From: Solirubrum puertoriconensis
GTDB lineage: Bacteria > Bacteroidota > Bacteroidia > Cytophagales > Hymenobacteraceae
DNA length: 64,000 nucleotides
Direction of reading: 5' to 3'
NCBI RefSeq assembly: GCF_001483135.1
Contig: NZ_LNAL01000003.1
Span: 558,001-622,000 of the forward strand
The position numbers were made by a program, and so were the translations under genes. Shown piece after piece: positions 44,099 through 53,372 of the stretch (position 1 is the stretch's first letter; every line of letters begins with the position of its first letter). The notes below the pieces were generated by a model, which was not told the origin of the DNA, did no database searches, and saw only the letters and a program-made list of their open reading frames with translations.

Positions 44099-44314
44099 CC
44101 CCGCCCCGATGTCGCTGCTCTCCACCTGTTCAGCACGCGACATCCGCCCGCCGAAGCTGCGTTGCCTCATCCCCGGCCAGTACCATTAATTTTCTTAGGA
44201 GAAAAAGGTGAATGGTGTGGTTCAGGTCGGCTGGCAACGCGGCTTCTGGCGGGCGTTAGGGCAGGCGGCCCTAGGTGGGCCGGTTGCAACTACCCACTAC
44301 CACCCATTGCTCCG

Positions 44315-47300
44315 ATGCTCGCACTGTTTATAAAACGACCGGTACTCTCGCTGGTCATTTCGCTGATTTTCGTGCTGTTGGGCGGGCTGGCATTTCTTAC
44401 CCTGCCCATCACGCAGTTCCCCGAAATTGTGCCGCCCTCCGTAACGGTAACGGCCAAGTACACCGGGGCCAACGCCGAGGTGTGCGCCAAGGCCGTGGCC
44501 ACGCCGTTGGAGCGCGCCATCAACGGCGTACCGGGCATGACGTACATGTCGACGGTTACCTCCAACAACGGCATTACGGCCATTCAGGTGTTTTTTGAGG
44601 TGGGCACCGACCCCAACCTAGCGGCCGTGAACGTGCAAAACCGCGTCACGACCATTATCGACGAACTGCCCGAAGAGGTAATTAAGGCCGGCGTAACTAC
44701 CGAGAAGGAGGTAAACAGCATGCTGCTGTACCTCAACGTGATGAGCGACGACCCCTCGGCCGACGAGGAGTTTATCTACAACTTCGCCGACATCAACATT
44801 CTGCAGGAACTCAAGCGCATTGAGGGCGTGGGCCGGGCCGAAATCATGGGCTCGCGCGAGTACTCCATGCGCGTGTGGCTGAAGCCCGACCGCCTGCTGG
44901 CCTACGACGTATCGGCCGATGAAGTGGTAGAAGCTATTCGGGCCCAGAACGTGGAGGCCGCGCCCGGCCAAACCGGCGAAAGCTCGGGCCGCACCGCCCA
45001 AATGCTGCAGTACGTGCTGCGCTACACGGGCAAGTTGTTCGAGCCCGATCAGTACAAGAACATCGTCATCCGGGCCAACTCCGATGGCTCGGTGCTGAAG
45101 CTGCGCGACGTAGCCGACGTGGAGTTTGGCACGCTGAGCTACGGAATGGCCTCCAAAACCGATGGCCGGCCCTCGGCGGCTATCATGATGAAGCAGCGCC
45201 CCGGCTCCAACGCCCGCGAGGTTATCGAGAACGTGAAAACCCGCATGGCCGAGCTGAAGCAAACGAGCTTCCCGCCGGGCATGACGTACAACATCAGCTA
45301 CGACGTGTCGCGCTTCCTCGATGCTTCTATCCACGAAGTGGTGCGCACCTTGTTCGAGGCCTTTTTGCTGGTATTTGTGGTGGTGTACCTGTTTCTGCAG
45401 GATTGGCGCTCCACGCTTATTCCGGCGCTGGCAGTGCCGGTGGCGCTGGTGGGCACGCTGGCCTTTATGCAGATGTTCGGCTTCAGCATCAACCTGCTCA
45501 CGCTCTTCGCGCTGGTGCTGGCCATTGGTATTGTGGTCGATAATGCCATTGTGGTAGTAGAAGCCGTGCACGTGAAAATGCACGAGGAGCACCTTTCGGC
45601 GCGCAAAGCCACCTTGGCTGCCATGGGCGAGATTGGCGGCGCTATTGTGGCCATCACGCTGGTAATGTCGGCGGTGTTTGTGCCGGTGGCGTTTATGTCG
45701 GGCCCGGTGGGGGTGTTCTACCGGCAGTTCTCGCTTACGCTGGCAATTTCCATTGTCATTTCGGGCATCAACGCCCTTACGCTCACGCCGGCGCTGTGCG
45801 CGCTGATGCTGAAGCCCACGCATGCTATTGAAGGCGATACGCCCGATGCTGACGGCAAGCGGCCCGGGTTGCTGGCGCGGTTCTTCGCCGGTTTCAACCG
45901 CCGCTACGATGCCGTGGCCCGCGGCTACGAACGCCTGCTGCGCCGCTGGGCGCCCAAGCGGGCGGTTACCCTAGGTCTGTTTGCCTTGTTCTGCGCGGCC
46001 ACCTTCGGCCTGAGCATGATTCTACCCACAGGCTTTATCCCGACCGAGGACCAGGGCATGATTTACGTGAACGTAACGGCGCCCGCCGGTGCCACGGTGG
46101 AGCGTACCGAAAAGGTGCTCGACCAGATTCAGCAACAAGCCGCCAAGCTCGATGCCGTGGAGTCGGTTTCGACGCTGGCCGGCTACAGCCTCCTGAACGA
46201 AGTGGCCGGTGCTTCTTACGGCATGGGCATGATCAACCTGAAGCCCTGGGACCAGCGCGAGCTGTCGGTGCAGGAGCTGATTGAGGAGCTGAACAAGCGC
46301 ACGGCCGGCATCAGCGATGCGCGCATCGAGTTCTTCTCGCCGCCTACGGTGCCAGGCTTCGGCAACAGCAGCGGTTTCGAGCTGCGCGTGCTCGATAAAA
46401 CCGGCCGCGGCGACCTGCAGCAGACGGCCGCCGTGTCGAACAAGTTTATCACGGCCTTGGCCAAAACGCCCGAAATCGGCTCGGCCTTCACCACCTTCGA
46501 TGCCAGCTTCCCGCAGTACCTCATCCACGTCGATCAGGAAATGGCTGCCAAGAAGGGCGTAACCGTCGACCGCGCCATGAGCACGCTGCAAACGCTGCTG
46601 GGCTCGTTCTACGCCTCCAACTTCATCCGCTTCGGGCAGATGTACAAGGTAATGGTGCAGGCCGCGCCCAACTACCGCGCCGCGCCCGAAGACGTGCTGA
46701 AGCTGTACGTGAAAAACGACCGCGGCGAGATGGTGCCCTACGCCACCTTCCTGACGATGGAGCGCGTGTACGGCCCCGAGCAACTCACGCGCTACAACAT
46801 GTACACCTCGGCCATGCTCAACGGCGACGCCGCTCCCGGCTTCAGCTCCGGCGACGCCATTGCCGCCGTGGAGCGCGTGGCCAGCAAAGAGCTGCCGCGC
46901 GGCTTCAGCTTCGAGTGGTCGGGCATGACGCGCGAACAGATTCTGTCGGGCAACCAGGCCGTGTACATCTTCCTGGTGGTAATCGTGTTCGTGTACCTGC
47001 TGCTGGCCGCCCAGTACGAGAGCTTCCTGCTGCCCATGCCGGTGCTGCTGTCGTTGCCCACCGGGGTGTTCGGCGCCTTCCTGTCGCTGAAAGTCCTAGG
47101 TCTCGAAAACAACATCTATGCGCAGGTGGCGCTGGTAATGCTCATCGGCTTGCTAGGTAAAAACGCCATCCTCATCATCGAGGTGGCCAACCAGCGGCGG
47201 CAGCAAGGGGCCTCGGTGCTCGATGCCGCTGTGGAAGGAGCTGTGTCGCGCCTGCGGCCTATCCTGATGACGTCGTTCGCCTTCATCGCGGGCCTGATTC

Positions 47301-47524
47301 CGCTGTGCATTGCTACCGGCGCTGGCGCTATGGGCAACCGCTCTATTGGTACGGCTTCGGCAGGCGGTATGCTCATCGGTACCCTGTTTGGGGTGGTGCT
47401 GATTCCGGGCTTGTACGTGCTGTTTGCGGGCCTGAGCAAACCGGCCGCGCCCGATGAGGATGACGAAGAAGACGCTGTAGAAAACCAACGCGCGGTGCGG
47501 CGCCTCGAGCCCGAACACGCCTAA
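44315..47524 (+). CDS. RND-family inner-membrane efflux pump (HAE1 type)
   Basis: 1069 residues with 12 membrane helices and two large periplasmic loops. The N-terminus is ALFIKRPVLSLVISLIFV. The proton-relay helix 4 reads GIVVDNAIVVVEAVH (near 405), where E. coli AcrB has two adjacent Asp residues; the second is Asn here, so the relay differs. GSANAREVI-type and SSGFELRVLDKTG pore regions are present. It exports drugs, bile-salt-like compounds or lipids in exchange for protons. It lies between the adaptor and the TolC-like gene, 216 bp after the adaptor. Confidence 0.93.
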   Translation: MLALFIKRPVLSLVISLIFVLLGGLAFLTLPITQFPEIVPPSVTVTAKYTGANAEVCAKAVATPLERAINGVPGMTYMSTVTSNNGITAIQVFFEVGTDPNLAAVNVQNRVTTIIDELPEEVIKAGVTTEKEVNSMLLYLNVMSDDPSADEEFIYNFADINILQELKRIEGVGRAEIMGSREYSMRVWLKPDRLLAYDVSADEVVEAIRAQNVEAAPGQTGESSGRTAQMLQYVLRYTGKLFEPDQYKNIVIRANSDGSVLKLRDVADVEFGTLSYGMASKTDGRPSAAIMMKQRPGSNAREVIENVKTRMAELKQTSFPPGMTYNISYDVSRFLDASIHEVVRTLFEAFLLVFVVVYLFLQDWRSTLIPALAVPVALVGTLAFMQMFGFSINLLTLFALVLAIGIVVDNAIVVVEAVHVKMHEEHLSARKATLAAMGEIGGAIVAITLVMSAVFVPVAFMSGPVGVFYRQFSLTLAISIVISGINALTLTPALCALMLKPTHAIEGDTPDADGKRPGLLARFFAGFNRRYDAVARGYERLLRRWAPKRAVTLGLFALFCAATFGLSMILPTGFIPTEDQGMIYVNVTAPAGATVERTEKVLDQIQQQAAKLDAVESVSTLAGYSLLNEVAGASYGMGMINLKPWDQRELSVQELIEELNKRTAGISDARIEFFSPPTVPGFGNSSGFELRVLDKTGRGDLQQTAAVSNKFITALAKTPEIGSAFTTFDASFPQYLIHVDQEMAAKKGVTVDRAMSTLQTLLGSFYASNFIRFGQMYKVMVQAAPNYRAAPEDVLKLYVKNDRGEMVPYATFLTMERVYGPEQLTRYNMYTSAMLNGDAAPGFSSGDAIAAVERVASKELPRGFSFEWSGMTREQILSGNQAVYIFLVVIVFVYLLLAAQYESFLLPMPVLLSLPTGVFGAFLSLKVLGLENNIYAQVALVMLIGLLGKNAILIIEVANQRRQQGASVLDAAVEGAVSRLRPILMTSFAFIAGLIPLCIATGAGAMGNRSIGTASAGGMLIGTLFGVVLIPGLYVLFAGLSKPAAPDEDDEEDAVENQRAVRRLEPEHA

Positions 47525-47567
47525 ACGATATGACTGCTTAAACGCCTAGGTGGCAGGCCCACTTACC

Positions 47568-47678
47568 GTTGTGCCGGGCACAGCCAGGCTTCGCGCCAAA
47601 TAGCAAGCAAATGGTTGCGGTTGGGGAACCGCCATTCGGCGACGAGGTGCCGAAGCTTCGGCTTGTGCCCAGCACAAC
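47568..47678. repeat. Imperfect inverted repeat before the TolC-like gene
   Basis: The arms, about 26-28 bp, at 47568-47593 and 47651-47678 share GTTGTGC, GGGCACA and the GCTTCG end in complementary order with a few mismatches. The region has no gene; it may act as a processing or attenuation structure within the operon. Confidence 0.55.
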
Positions 47679-47738
47679 GCGCTACACTACCTAGGCCGGG
47701 CTCTGCACCTGCGGCGGCCTGCTTTTATGCTCTAACTC

Positions 47739-49196
47739 ATGCTTTCTCAACGCCTATATTTTCTGCTAAGCTTGCTGCTGATGGCGGGCTGCAAAGTGGC
47801 CGAGCCCACACCACCTAGGGCCGCGGCCACCTTGCCGGCGCAGTACGGCCCCGCCGCCGTTACCGACTCGGCCAGCATTGCCGAGCGGCCCTGGCGCGAG
47901 TTCTTTGCCGATGGTAAGCTGGTGGGTCTCATCGATACGGCCTTGCAAAACAACCTTGATGTGCGCATGGCCGTGCAGCGCATCGAGCAGGCACGTGCGG
48001 CCGTAGTGGCTGCCCGTGGCGCTCTGCTGCCCACCGTAAATGGTGTAGCCGCCGCTGGTTTCGATCGGTGGGGCAAGTACACGCTCAACGGCGTCGGCAA
48101 CTACGATACCAACCTCTCGCCCAACATCCGCGGCGACCAGCGCATCCCCAATCCTGCCACGCCCGATTACTTCCTGGGGCTGCGCAGTACCTGGGAAATC
48201 GACCTGTGGGGCAAGCTGCGGCAGCGCCGGCAAGCAGCCTATGCCCGGTTGCTGGCTACCGAGCAAGGGCGCTACCTGGTTACTACCTCACTGGTGGCAC
48301 AGGTAGCCAGCCTGTACTACGAGCTGCTAGCCCTCGACTCGGAGCTGGATGTGCTGGTGCGCAACGCCCGCTTGCAGGAGCGCGCCCTGGAGATTGTGAA
48401 GGTGCAGAAAACCGGCGGCCGCGCTACCGAACTGGCCGTGCAGCAGTTTACAGCACAAATGCTGCGCACCCAAAGCCTCGAGCAGCAAGTGCGGCAGCGC
48501 ATTGTGCGGGCCGAAAACGAGCTCAACCAACTCCTAGGGCGCTACCCGCAGCGCATCGTGCGGGGCGCACCCATCCGGCAGCAAGTACTGCCCGATAGCG
48601 TAGCCGCCGGCGTGCCCACCCGCTTGCTGCTGCGCCGCCCCGATATTCGGCAGGCCGAGCTGGAGCTAACCGCAACCCGCGCCGACGTAGCCGCGGCCCG
48701 TGCGGCGTTTCTGCCTTCGCTTACCATTACGCCTTACGTAGGCCTGAATGCTTACCGCACGTCGCTGTTGTTTCAGCCGCAATCGGTAGCCTTTGGGCTG
48801 CTGGCTGGGTTGGCCGCTCCGGTGTTCAACCGTAGCCAGATCAGGGCCGATTACCAGCGCGCTACCGCTACCGAGCGTGAAGCCGTGTTTGCTTACCAAA
48901 AAGCCCTGCAAACGGGTATCCGGGAGGTGCACACCAATTTGAGTGGCTTGGCCTACTTCCGGCGTGCCTACACGCTTAAGGAGCAGGAGGTGGCCTCGCT
49001 CAACCGAGCCGTAGGTGCCTCCAACGATTTGTACGTGGCCAACCGGGCTACCTACCTCGAGGTAATTACCGCCCAGCGCAACGTCCTCGATGCCGAGCTC
49101 GAAGCCACGCAGCTGCGCAAAGAGCAGTTCTTGCTCCTCATCGATTTGTACCGCGCCCTAGGTGGCGGCTGGGAGGCTGCCCCCGCAACCCCGTAA
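47739..49196 (+). CDS. TolC-type outer-membrane efflux lipoprotein (NodT family)
   Basis: 485 residues. Lipoprotein signal peptide with LLMAGC (Cys18). Two repeated helical segments fit the OEP fold (EQARAAVVAARGALLPTVN near 82, and ARAAFLPSLTITPY near 317), together with the motif SVAAGVPTRLLLRRPDIRQAE (in parts; near 286) that marks NodT-type proteins. It forms the outer-membrane channel of the pump encoded just before it. Confidence 0.9.
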   Translation: MLSQRLYFLLSLLLMAGCKVAEPTPPRAAATLPAQYGPAAVTDSASIAERPWREFFADGKLVGLIDTALQNNLDVRMAVQRIEQARAAVVAARGALLPTVNGVAAAGFDRWGKYTLNGVGNYDTNLSPNIRGDQRIPNPATPDYFLGLRSTWEIDLWGKLRQRRQAAYARLLATEQGRYLVTTSLVAQVASLYYELLALDSELDVLVRNARLQERALEIVKVQKTGGRATELAVQQFTAQMLRTQSLEQQVRQRIVRAENELNQLLGRYPQRIVRGAPIRQQVLPDSVAAGVPTRLLLRRPDIRQAELELTATRADVAAARAAFLPSLTITPYVGLNAYRTSLLFQPQSVAFGLLAGLAAPVFNRSQIRADYQRATATEREAVFAYQKALQTGIREVHTNLSGLAYFRRAYTLKEQEVASLNRAVGASNDLYVANRATYLEVITAQRNVLDAELEATQLRKEQFLLLIDLYRALGGGWEAAPATP

Positions 49197-49252
49197 CCTA
49201 CCAACCAAACCCGAATACGCGGTGCCGCTGCCAGCTTCGCCGCGCAGATTGA

Positions 49253-49489
49253 ATGAATAAGAATGAGTTAACCCAAGCAGGGTTTATCCCTGCCGACTGG
49301 ATTCCGAGCGACACACGCTACCTCGAGGGGCAGCTGCTGGTGCGCATGAGCGAGCGAGGCATTTTACGGCTGTTTATTCCTACCCGCAACGCCGAGGTAG
49401 AGCTGTCGTCGGGTACCCTGTACGAGCCGGTTGTGCATTACGTGGGAGCTTTGGATGGCTTGGCCGCAGTGCTCGAGAAGCTGCTTTAG
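49253..49489 (+). CDS. Small hypothetical protein
   Basis: 78 residues (MNKNELTQAGFIPADWIP). Soluble, mixed alpha/beta, no signal peptide. A strand pair RYLEGQLLVRMS and GILRLFIPT lies near 25-42. It follows the TolC-like gene by 56 bp and may be the last gene of the efflux operon. A weak likeness to the protein at 39801 is noted there. Function unknown. Confidence 0.55.
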   Translation: MNKNELTQAGFIPADWIPSDTRYLEGQLLVRMSERGILRLFIPTRNAEVELSSGTLYEPVVHYVGALDGLAAVLEKLL

Positions 49490-49627
49490 CCAGAACCACG
49501 CCGAGGCCTAGGTGCAAACATTAGCTACAAGGCAGGTAAGGCAGCACCCCCAAGCCTAATTCTGGAAACATATCGATAAGTGTATATTGGAGATAGTTGC
49601 AGCCCGGCAACTCATCGGCGTTCCACT

Positions 49628-50140
49628 ATGCATTTATCCAACCGTACGGCCTTTCGAGTTGCCTGCATAAGCATCGGCCTAGGATTGTTGAGCGGCTGCA
49701 GCTCCAGCAAACAAGCCTCAGAGGCTGTGACAGCGGCGCGGCCGCCTGCCGATGTTGCGCTGTTTCGCACCATTGCGCACCAAGACAGCCTCCTGTTCGA
49801 CGCCTTCAACCGGCACGATGCCGACAAGATGCAGGCGTTCTTCGCCGACGACTTAGAGTTTTACCACGACAAGGATGGCCTGAGCAACTACGAGCAGGTA
49901 ATGGCCAGTTTCCGGCGCTTGTTCGAGAACAACCAAACCTCCGGGCTCAACCGCCGACTAGTGCCGGGCACCATGGAGGTGTATCCGCTCAAAGGCTATG
50001 GTGCCGTCGAAACGTATCAGCACCGCTTTTGCCACCAGGAAAACGGCAAGGACGATTGCGGCACTTTCAAGAACGTGATGGTGTGGCGGCTGAAGGACGG
50101 CCAGTGGAAGATTACGCGCGTGGTGAGCTACGACCACTAA
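49628..50140 (+). CDS. NTF2/SnoaL-like lipoprotein
   Basis: 170 residues from the ATG at 49628. Lipoprotein signal peptide (LLSGC, Cys24). The mature part is a DUF4440/NTF2-like cone-shaped domain: HDADKMQAFFADDLEFYHDKDG (in parts; about 61-82), the conserved YQHRFCHQENGKDDCG segment and VWRLKDGQWKITRVVSYDH at the end. This fold holds small hydrophobic ligands or acts as a minor enzyme; the role here is open. Two Cys residues near the C-terminus may form a disulphide. Confidence 0.8.
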   Translation: MHLSNRTAFRVACISIGLGLLSGCSSSKQASEAVTAARPPADVALFRTIAHQDSLLFDAFNRHDADKMQAFFADDLEFYHDKDGLSNYEQVMASFRRLFENNQTSGLNRRLVPGTMEVYPLKGYGAVETYQHRFCHQENGKDDCGTFKNVMVWRLKDGQWKITRVVSYDH

Positions 50141-50223
50141 GCGGCTCCCGAACGTATCTATGCTCGTCAATAACTAATTGGCTTACAAACGGGTAGTCTG
50201 TTGTGTGTCTCAATCGACTACTC

Positions 50224-50517
50224 ATGAAAACATTTCAACCATTACTATTGGCGAGCGTGGTAGTGCTACTCGCAACCGGCTGCTCCGTGTTCAATTCCGA
50301 CTCCAGCACCATGGGCTCGTCTACCTCCGGCTCCATGATTACCAGCGACGCTGCTCAGGTAGAAGCACTGCGCAGCGAGATCCGCGAGCAGGAGCGCGTT
50401 ACCGAAGAAGCTCAGCTACGAGCCAAAAGCGAGGAAGAACGGCTGAAAGCCAAAAAGCACCAGCTAAAAGCCGCCGAACGCGAGATGAAAGCCAACCAAG
50501 TGGGCTCGGGCGGTTAG
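50224..50517 (+). CDS. Small coiled-coil lipoprotein
   Basis: 97 residues from the ATG at 50224. Signal peptide with lipobox LATGC (about Cys20). A Ser/Thr-rich linker leads to a highly charged helix (about 45-95; Glu, Lys, Arg, Gln) that should form a coiled coil, then a Gly tail. This shape suits an outer-membrane spacer or lipoprotein of Lpp type. No named family is recognised. Confidence 0.65.
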   Translation: MKTFQPLLLASVVVLLATGCSVFNSDSSTMGSSTSGSMITSDAAQVEALRSEIREQERVTEEAQLRAKSEEERLKAKKHQLKAAEREMKANQVGSGG

Positions 50518-50601
50518 CGGGTTTGGCAAGCAGTGCCGCTACGCAGGAGCTTGACTGATACATTGCTATTTGCAATATTGTGAATCAACAATGCTACGGC
50601 T

Positions 50602-50844
50602 ATGGGCTTGCCTATGCGAGTATTTGGGGGTACCGGCGAGTACGCAAACATGCACAATCATATCCCTTTACCGGATTTGGCCTCATCACTGGCTTTGTTC
50701 GACCCGGCTAGTATTTGGTCTGGTCTTCAGCAGCTTTCCTCTCTGCAGCAGCGGCAGAAAGCCAGAGCGATAGTTGTTGGCAGAATTCTCAAACGACAGC
50801 TCTCGAAGGTTCGGACTCTGATGCACAGGAATAAGGTGAAGTAA
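50602..50844 (+). CDS. Possible small ORF, weakly supported
   Basis: 80 residues from an ATG at 50602. No signal, membrane helix or motif; the C-terminus is basic (RILKRQLSKVRTL). It lies in the 400-bp gap between the lipoprotein gene and lpd, closed by a terminator 16 bp after its stop, which gives slight support. It may be non-coding. Confidence 0.25.
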   Translation: MGLPMRVFGGTGEYANMHNHIPLPDLASSLALFDPASIWSGLQQLSSLQQRQKARAIVVGRILKRQLSKVRTLMHRNKVK

Positions 50845-50860
50845 CAACACCGTTAAGCAC

Positions 50861-50895
50861 AACGGCCCGCCGGAACACTGTTCCGGCGGGCCGTT
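50861..50895. terminator. Bidirectional terminator before lpd
   Basis: Perfect 15-bp arms at 50861-50875 and 50881-50895 with a 5-base loop. It serves the minus-strand lpd gene and the plus-strand genes. Confidence 0.85.
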
Positions 50896-50917
50896 AGCGT
50901 GTAAAGTAACCTAGAGC

Positions 50918-52312
50918 TTACAGGTGAATTACCTCACCGTAAGCAGCAGCAGCAGCTTCCATCACCGCCTCCGACATGGTGGGGTGGGGGTGAATGGCCT
51001 TAATGATTTCCAGGCCGGTGGTTTCGAGCTTGCGCGCTACCACGGCTTCGGCAATCATGTCGGTTACGCCGGCGCCAATCATGTGGGCGCCCAGCCATTC
51101 CCCGTACTTCTTGTCGAAAATTACTTTCACGAAGCCATCCTTAGCACCCGAAGCCGAAGCTTTGCCCGAGGCCGAGAAGGGAAATTTGCCCACCAGCACG
51201 TCGTAGCCCTGCTTGCGGGCTTCTTCTTCGGTGAGGCCCACAGAGGCAATTTCGGGGTAGCAGTAGGTGCAGCCGGGAATGTTGCCGTAGTTGATGGGCT
51301 CGGGGTGGTGGCCCGCAATAGCCTCCACGCAGGTAATGCCTTCGGCCGAAGCCACGTGCGCCAGCGCCGGGCCGGGCACGATGTCGCCGATGGCGTAGAT
51401 GCCGGGCACATTGGTGCGGTAGTACTCATCTACCTTAATGCGGCCTTTCTCCACGGTGATGCCTAGCTCCTCGAGGCCTAGGTTCTCGAGGTTCGGCTGA
51501 ATGCCCACAGCGCTCAGCACGATGTCAGCCTCCATTTGCTGCTCGCCTTTGGCGGTTTTGATGGTCACCTTGCAGCCGGCGCCGCTGGTGTCCACCTTCT
51601 CCACCGAGGCGTTGGTCATGATGTCGATGCCCGACTTCTTAAACGAACGCTCCAGCTGCTTTGACACTTCTTCGTCCTCCACCGGCACAATGCGCGGCAT
51701 GAACTCCACGATGGTAACCTTGGTACCCATGGTGGCATAGAAGTAAGCAAACTCTACGCCGATGGCGCCTGAGCCTACTACTACCATGCTCTTGGGCTGC
51801 TCGGGCAGCACCATAGCCTGGCGGTAGCCAACGATTTTCTTGCCGTCGATGGGCAGGTTGGGCAGCTCGCGGGCGCGGGCACCGGTAGCCAGAATGATGT
51901 GCTTGGCCTGTACGGTTTCGCTGCCACCATCGGCTTTGGTTACGGCCACTTCGCCGGGCTTGCTGATTTTAGCCGTGCCCGAGATTACATCGACCTTGTT
52001 TTTCTTCAGCAGGAACGTAACGCCCTTGCTCATGCCCTCGGCCACGCCGCGGCTGCGCTTTACTACGGCGCCAAAGTCGTAGCCCACGTTGTCGGCCGAA
52101 AGTCCGTAGTCCTGTGGGTGCTTCAGGTAATCGAATACCTGCGCCGATTTCAGTAGGGCTTTGGTGGGGATACAGCCCCAGTTGAGGCAGATACCACCGA
52201 GCGATTCGCGCTCTACCACGCCTACTTTCAGGCCAAGCTGCGAGGCGCGAATGGCCGCTACGTAGCCGCCAGGGCCCGAGCCAATCACGACTACGTCGTA
52301 CTGCAATGCCAT
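50918..52312 (-). CDS. lpdA: Dihydrolipoyl dehydrogenase (E3)
   Basis: 464 residues from the ATG at 52312. Order: FAD motif VIGSGPGGYVAA near 9, the redox disulphide in GGICLNWGCIPTK (about Cys39-Cys44), NAD motif VVVGSGAIGVEFA near 178, GDIVPGPALAHVA near 310 and the His-Glu pair in HPHPTMSEA near 440. It reoxidises lipoamide in pyruvate and 2-oxoglutarate dehydrogenase complexes. E1/E2 genes are not adjacent. A good promoter lies 64 bp upstream; the leader contains a hairpin. Confidence 0.95.
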   Translation of the reverse strand: MALQYDVVVIGSGPGGYVAAIRASQLGLKVGVVERESLGGICLNWGCIPTKALLKSAQVFDYLKHPQDYGLSADNVGYDFGAVVKRSRGVAEGMSKGVTFLLKKNKVDVISGTAKISKPGEVAVTKADGGSETVQAKHIILATGARARELPNLPIDGKKIVGYRQAMVLPEQPKSMVVVGSGAIGVEFAYFYATMGTKVTIVEFMPRIVPVEDEEVSKQLERSFKKSGIDIMTNASVEKVDTSGAGCKVTIKTAKGEQQMEADIVLSAVGIQPNLENLGLEELGITVEKGRIKVDEYYRTNVPGIYAIGDIVPGPALAHVASAEGITCVEAIAGHHPEPINYGNIPGCTYCYPEIASVGLTEEEARKQGYDVLVGKFPFSASGKASASGAKDGFVKVIFDKKYGEWLGAHMIGAGVTDMIAEAVVARKLETTGLEIIKAIHPHPTMSEAVMEAAAAAYGEVIHL

Positions 52313-52349
52313 ATAAGGTTGTCTGATGGGAAAGATGGGCAATTGAAAG

Positions 52350-52370
52350 CCGGGCCCAGCTTGGGCCCGG
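52350..52370 (-). other. Hairpin in the lpd leader
   Basis: CCGGGCCCA (52350-52358) pairs with TGGGCCCGG (52362-52370) around a 3-base loop. It lies in the 5' leader between promoter and start codon and could affect mRNA stability or translation. Confidence 0.5.
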
Positions 52371-52375
52371 GTGGG

Positions 52376-52407
52376 CAAAGATAGCCGCCCCGGCAATACC
52401 GCCCCAA
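52376..52407 (-). promoter_or_regulatory. Promoter of lpd
   Basis: TTG (52407-52405, minus strand), then 21 bp, then TATCTTTG (52383-52376). A full match to the Bacteroidota consensus in sequence and spacing. Confidence 0.6.
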
Positions 52408-52504
52408 TGCGCGGTACTTCTGCGGCTCGCTGCCGTATACTAAACCGCGGAGCCTGGGTTTGGGCTTTCCCGCGTTTGCTTTCATTTTCTCCGATCAGCT
52501 TCCC

Positions 52505-53266
52505 ATGAAACTAGCTATACAATCCTTGCCGGCCCTAGGTGGCCTGTTTTTGTTCCTGCTTACCGCCCAGTGCTCGGCCACTCGCGAAAACGAAACGCCC
52601 ACCATGGCTGCCCGGGCCCGCCTCAACGAGGCCGAAGCCGCGGCAGCCGCCGACTCGAGCAGGCCGCTAACCACCACAGCCGCCACGCCAGTGGCTAGTA
52701 ACGAGCCCACGCCCGGGCCAAGTGCTCCCGAAGCACCTGCGGTACCAGCTGAGCGGCGCACCCCGGCCGAGTTTCGGGCCGAGATAAAAGTGGCCGACGC
52801 GCAGCTGAAAACCAATCCGCGCAATGCCGAAGCTCTAATTGCCCGCGGCCGAGCCAAAGCCCAGCTGAAAGATTATCGCAATGCCTTAACCGACTTCAAC
52901 GCGGCCTTGCGCATCAAAGCCACCAACTCCGTGGCGTTCTACAATCGCGGCCTTACGCGCTTGCGGCTAAAAGAGTACAACGCCGCCATCAGCGACTTTG
53001 GAAAGGCCATCCGCTACAACCCCACCGACAAGGAAGCTTACTTTGGCCGCGGCATTGCCAAAATGCAGCTGAGCAACTACAAAGGCGCCATGCCCGATTT
53101 CAATAAGGCCATCGACCTCGATCCGCAGTACGCCGATGCCTACGAGTACCGCGGCATTTGCTACGCCTCGCTCAACAAGCCCGAAGACGCCCGCCGCGAC
53201 CTGGAGCGCGCCGCCGAGCTTAACCCCGACGCTACCAAGAGCCTGCGCCGCTACGCCGGCAAGTAG
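52505..53266 (+). CDS. TPR-repeat lipoprotein
   Basis: 253 residues from the ATG at 52505. Lipobox LTAQC (about Cys22). A Pro/Ala/Thr-rich linker (about 30-95) is followed by four TPR repeats (about 105-245), each with the W/Y-A-G-Y-type pattern (for example AYFGRGIAKMQLSNYKGAM). TPR domains bind partner proteins, so this is a membrane-anchored adaptor, probably in the periplasm. No partner is suggested by neighbours. Confidence 0.82.
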   Translation: MKLAIQSLPALGGLFLFLLTAQCSATRENETPTMAARARLNEAEAAAAADSSRPLTTTAATPVASNEPTPGPSAPEAPAVPAERRTPAEFRAEIKVADAQLKTNPRNAEALIARGRAKAQLKDYRNALTDFNAALRIKATNSVAFYNRGLTRLRLKEYNAAISDFGKAIRYNPTDKEAYFGRGIAKMQLSNYKGAMPDFNKAIDLDPQYADAYEYRGICYASLNKPEDARRDLERAAELNPDATKSLRRYAGK

Positions 53267-53290
53267 CACCTAGGGCCCAAACAAACTGCC

Positions 53291-53356
53291 GTAGTGTAGC
53301 GCGGAAATCCGTTCCGCGACGCGCTTAAGGCGCGTATCCGGTGCCGTGAACACTAC
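53291..53356. repeat. Three-stem structured element between TPR and flavoprotein genes
   Basis: Outer stem GTAGTGT (53291-53297) with ACACTAC (53350-53356). Inside are two hairpins: CGCGGAA/TTCCGCG (53300-53318) and ACGCGC/GCGCGT (53319-53335). A Y-shaped fold in a convergent gap; REP-like, or a joint terminator. Confidence 0.55.
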
Positions 53357-53372
53357 AGATCCTAGGTACCCG

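Noticed and set aside
44108-44144. Hairpin between the adaptor and pump genes
   Set aside because: Only 8-bp arms around a 21-base loop; could be chance in this composition.
44618-45823. 401-codon frame antisense to the RND pump
   Set aside because: Shadow frame rich in His, Arg and Gln; the pump is clear on the plus strand.
53291-53356. tRNA-like cloverleaf
   Set aside because: It has only three stems, no T-loop sequence GTTCGA, no anticodon arm geometry and no CCA-like end.
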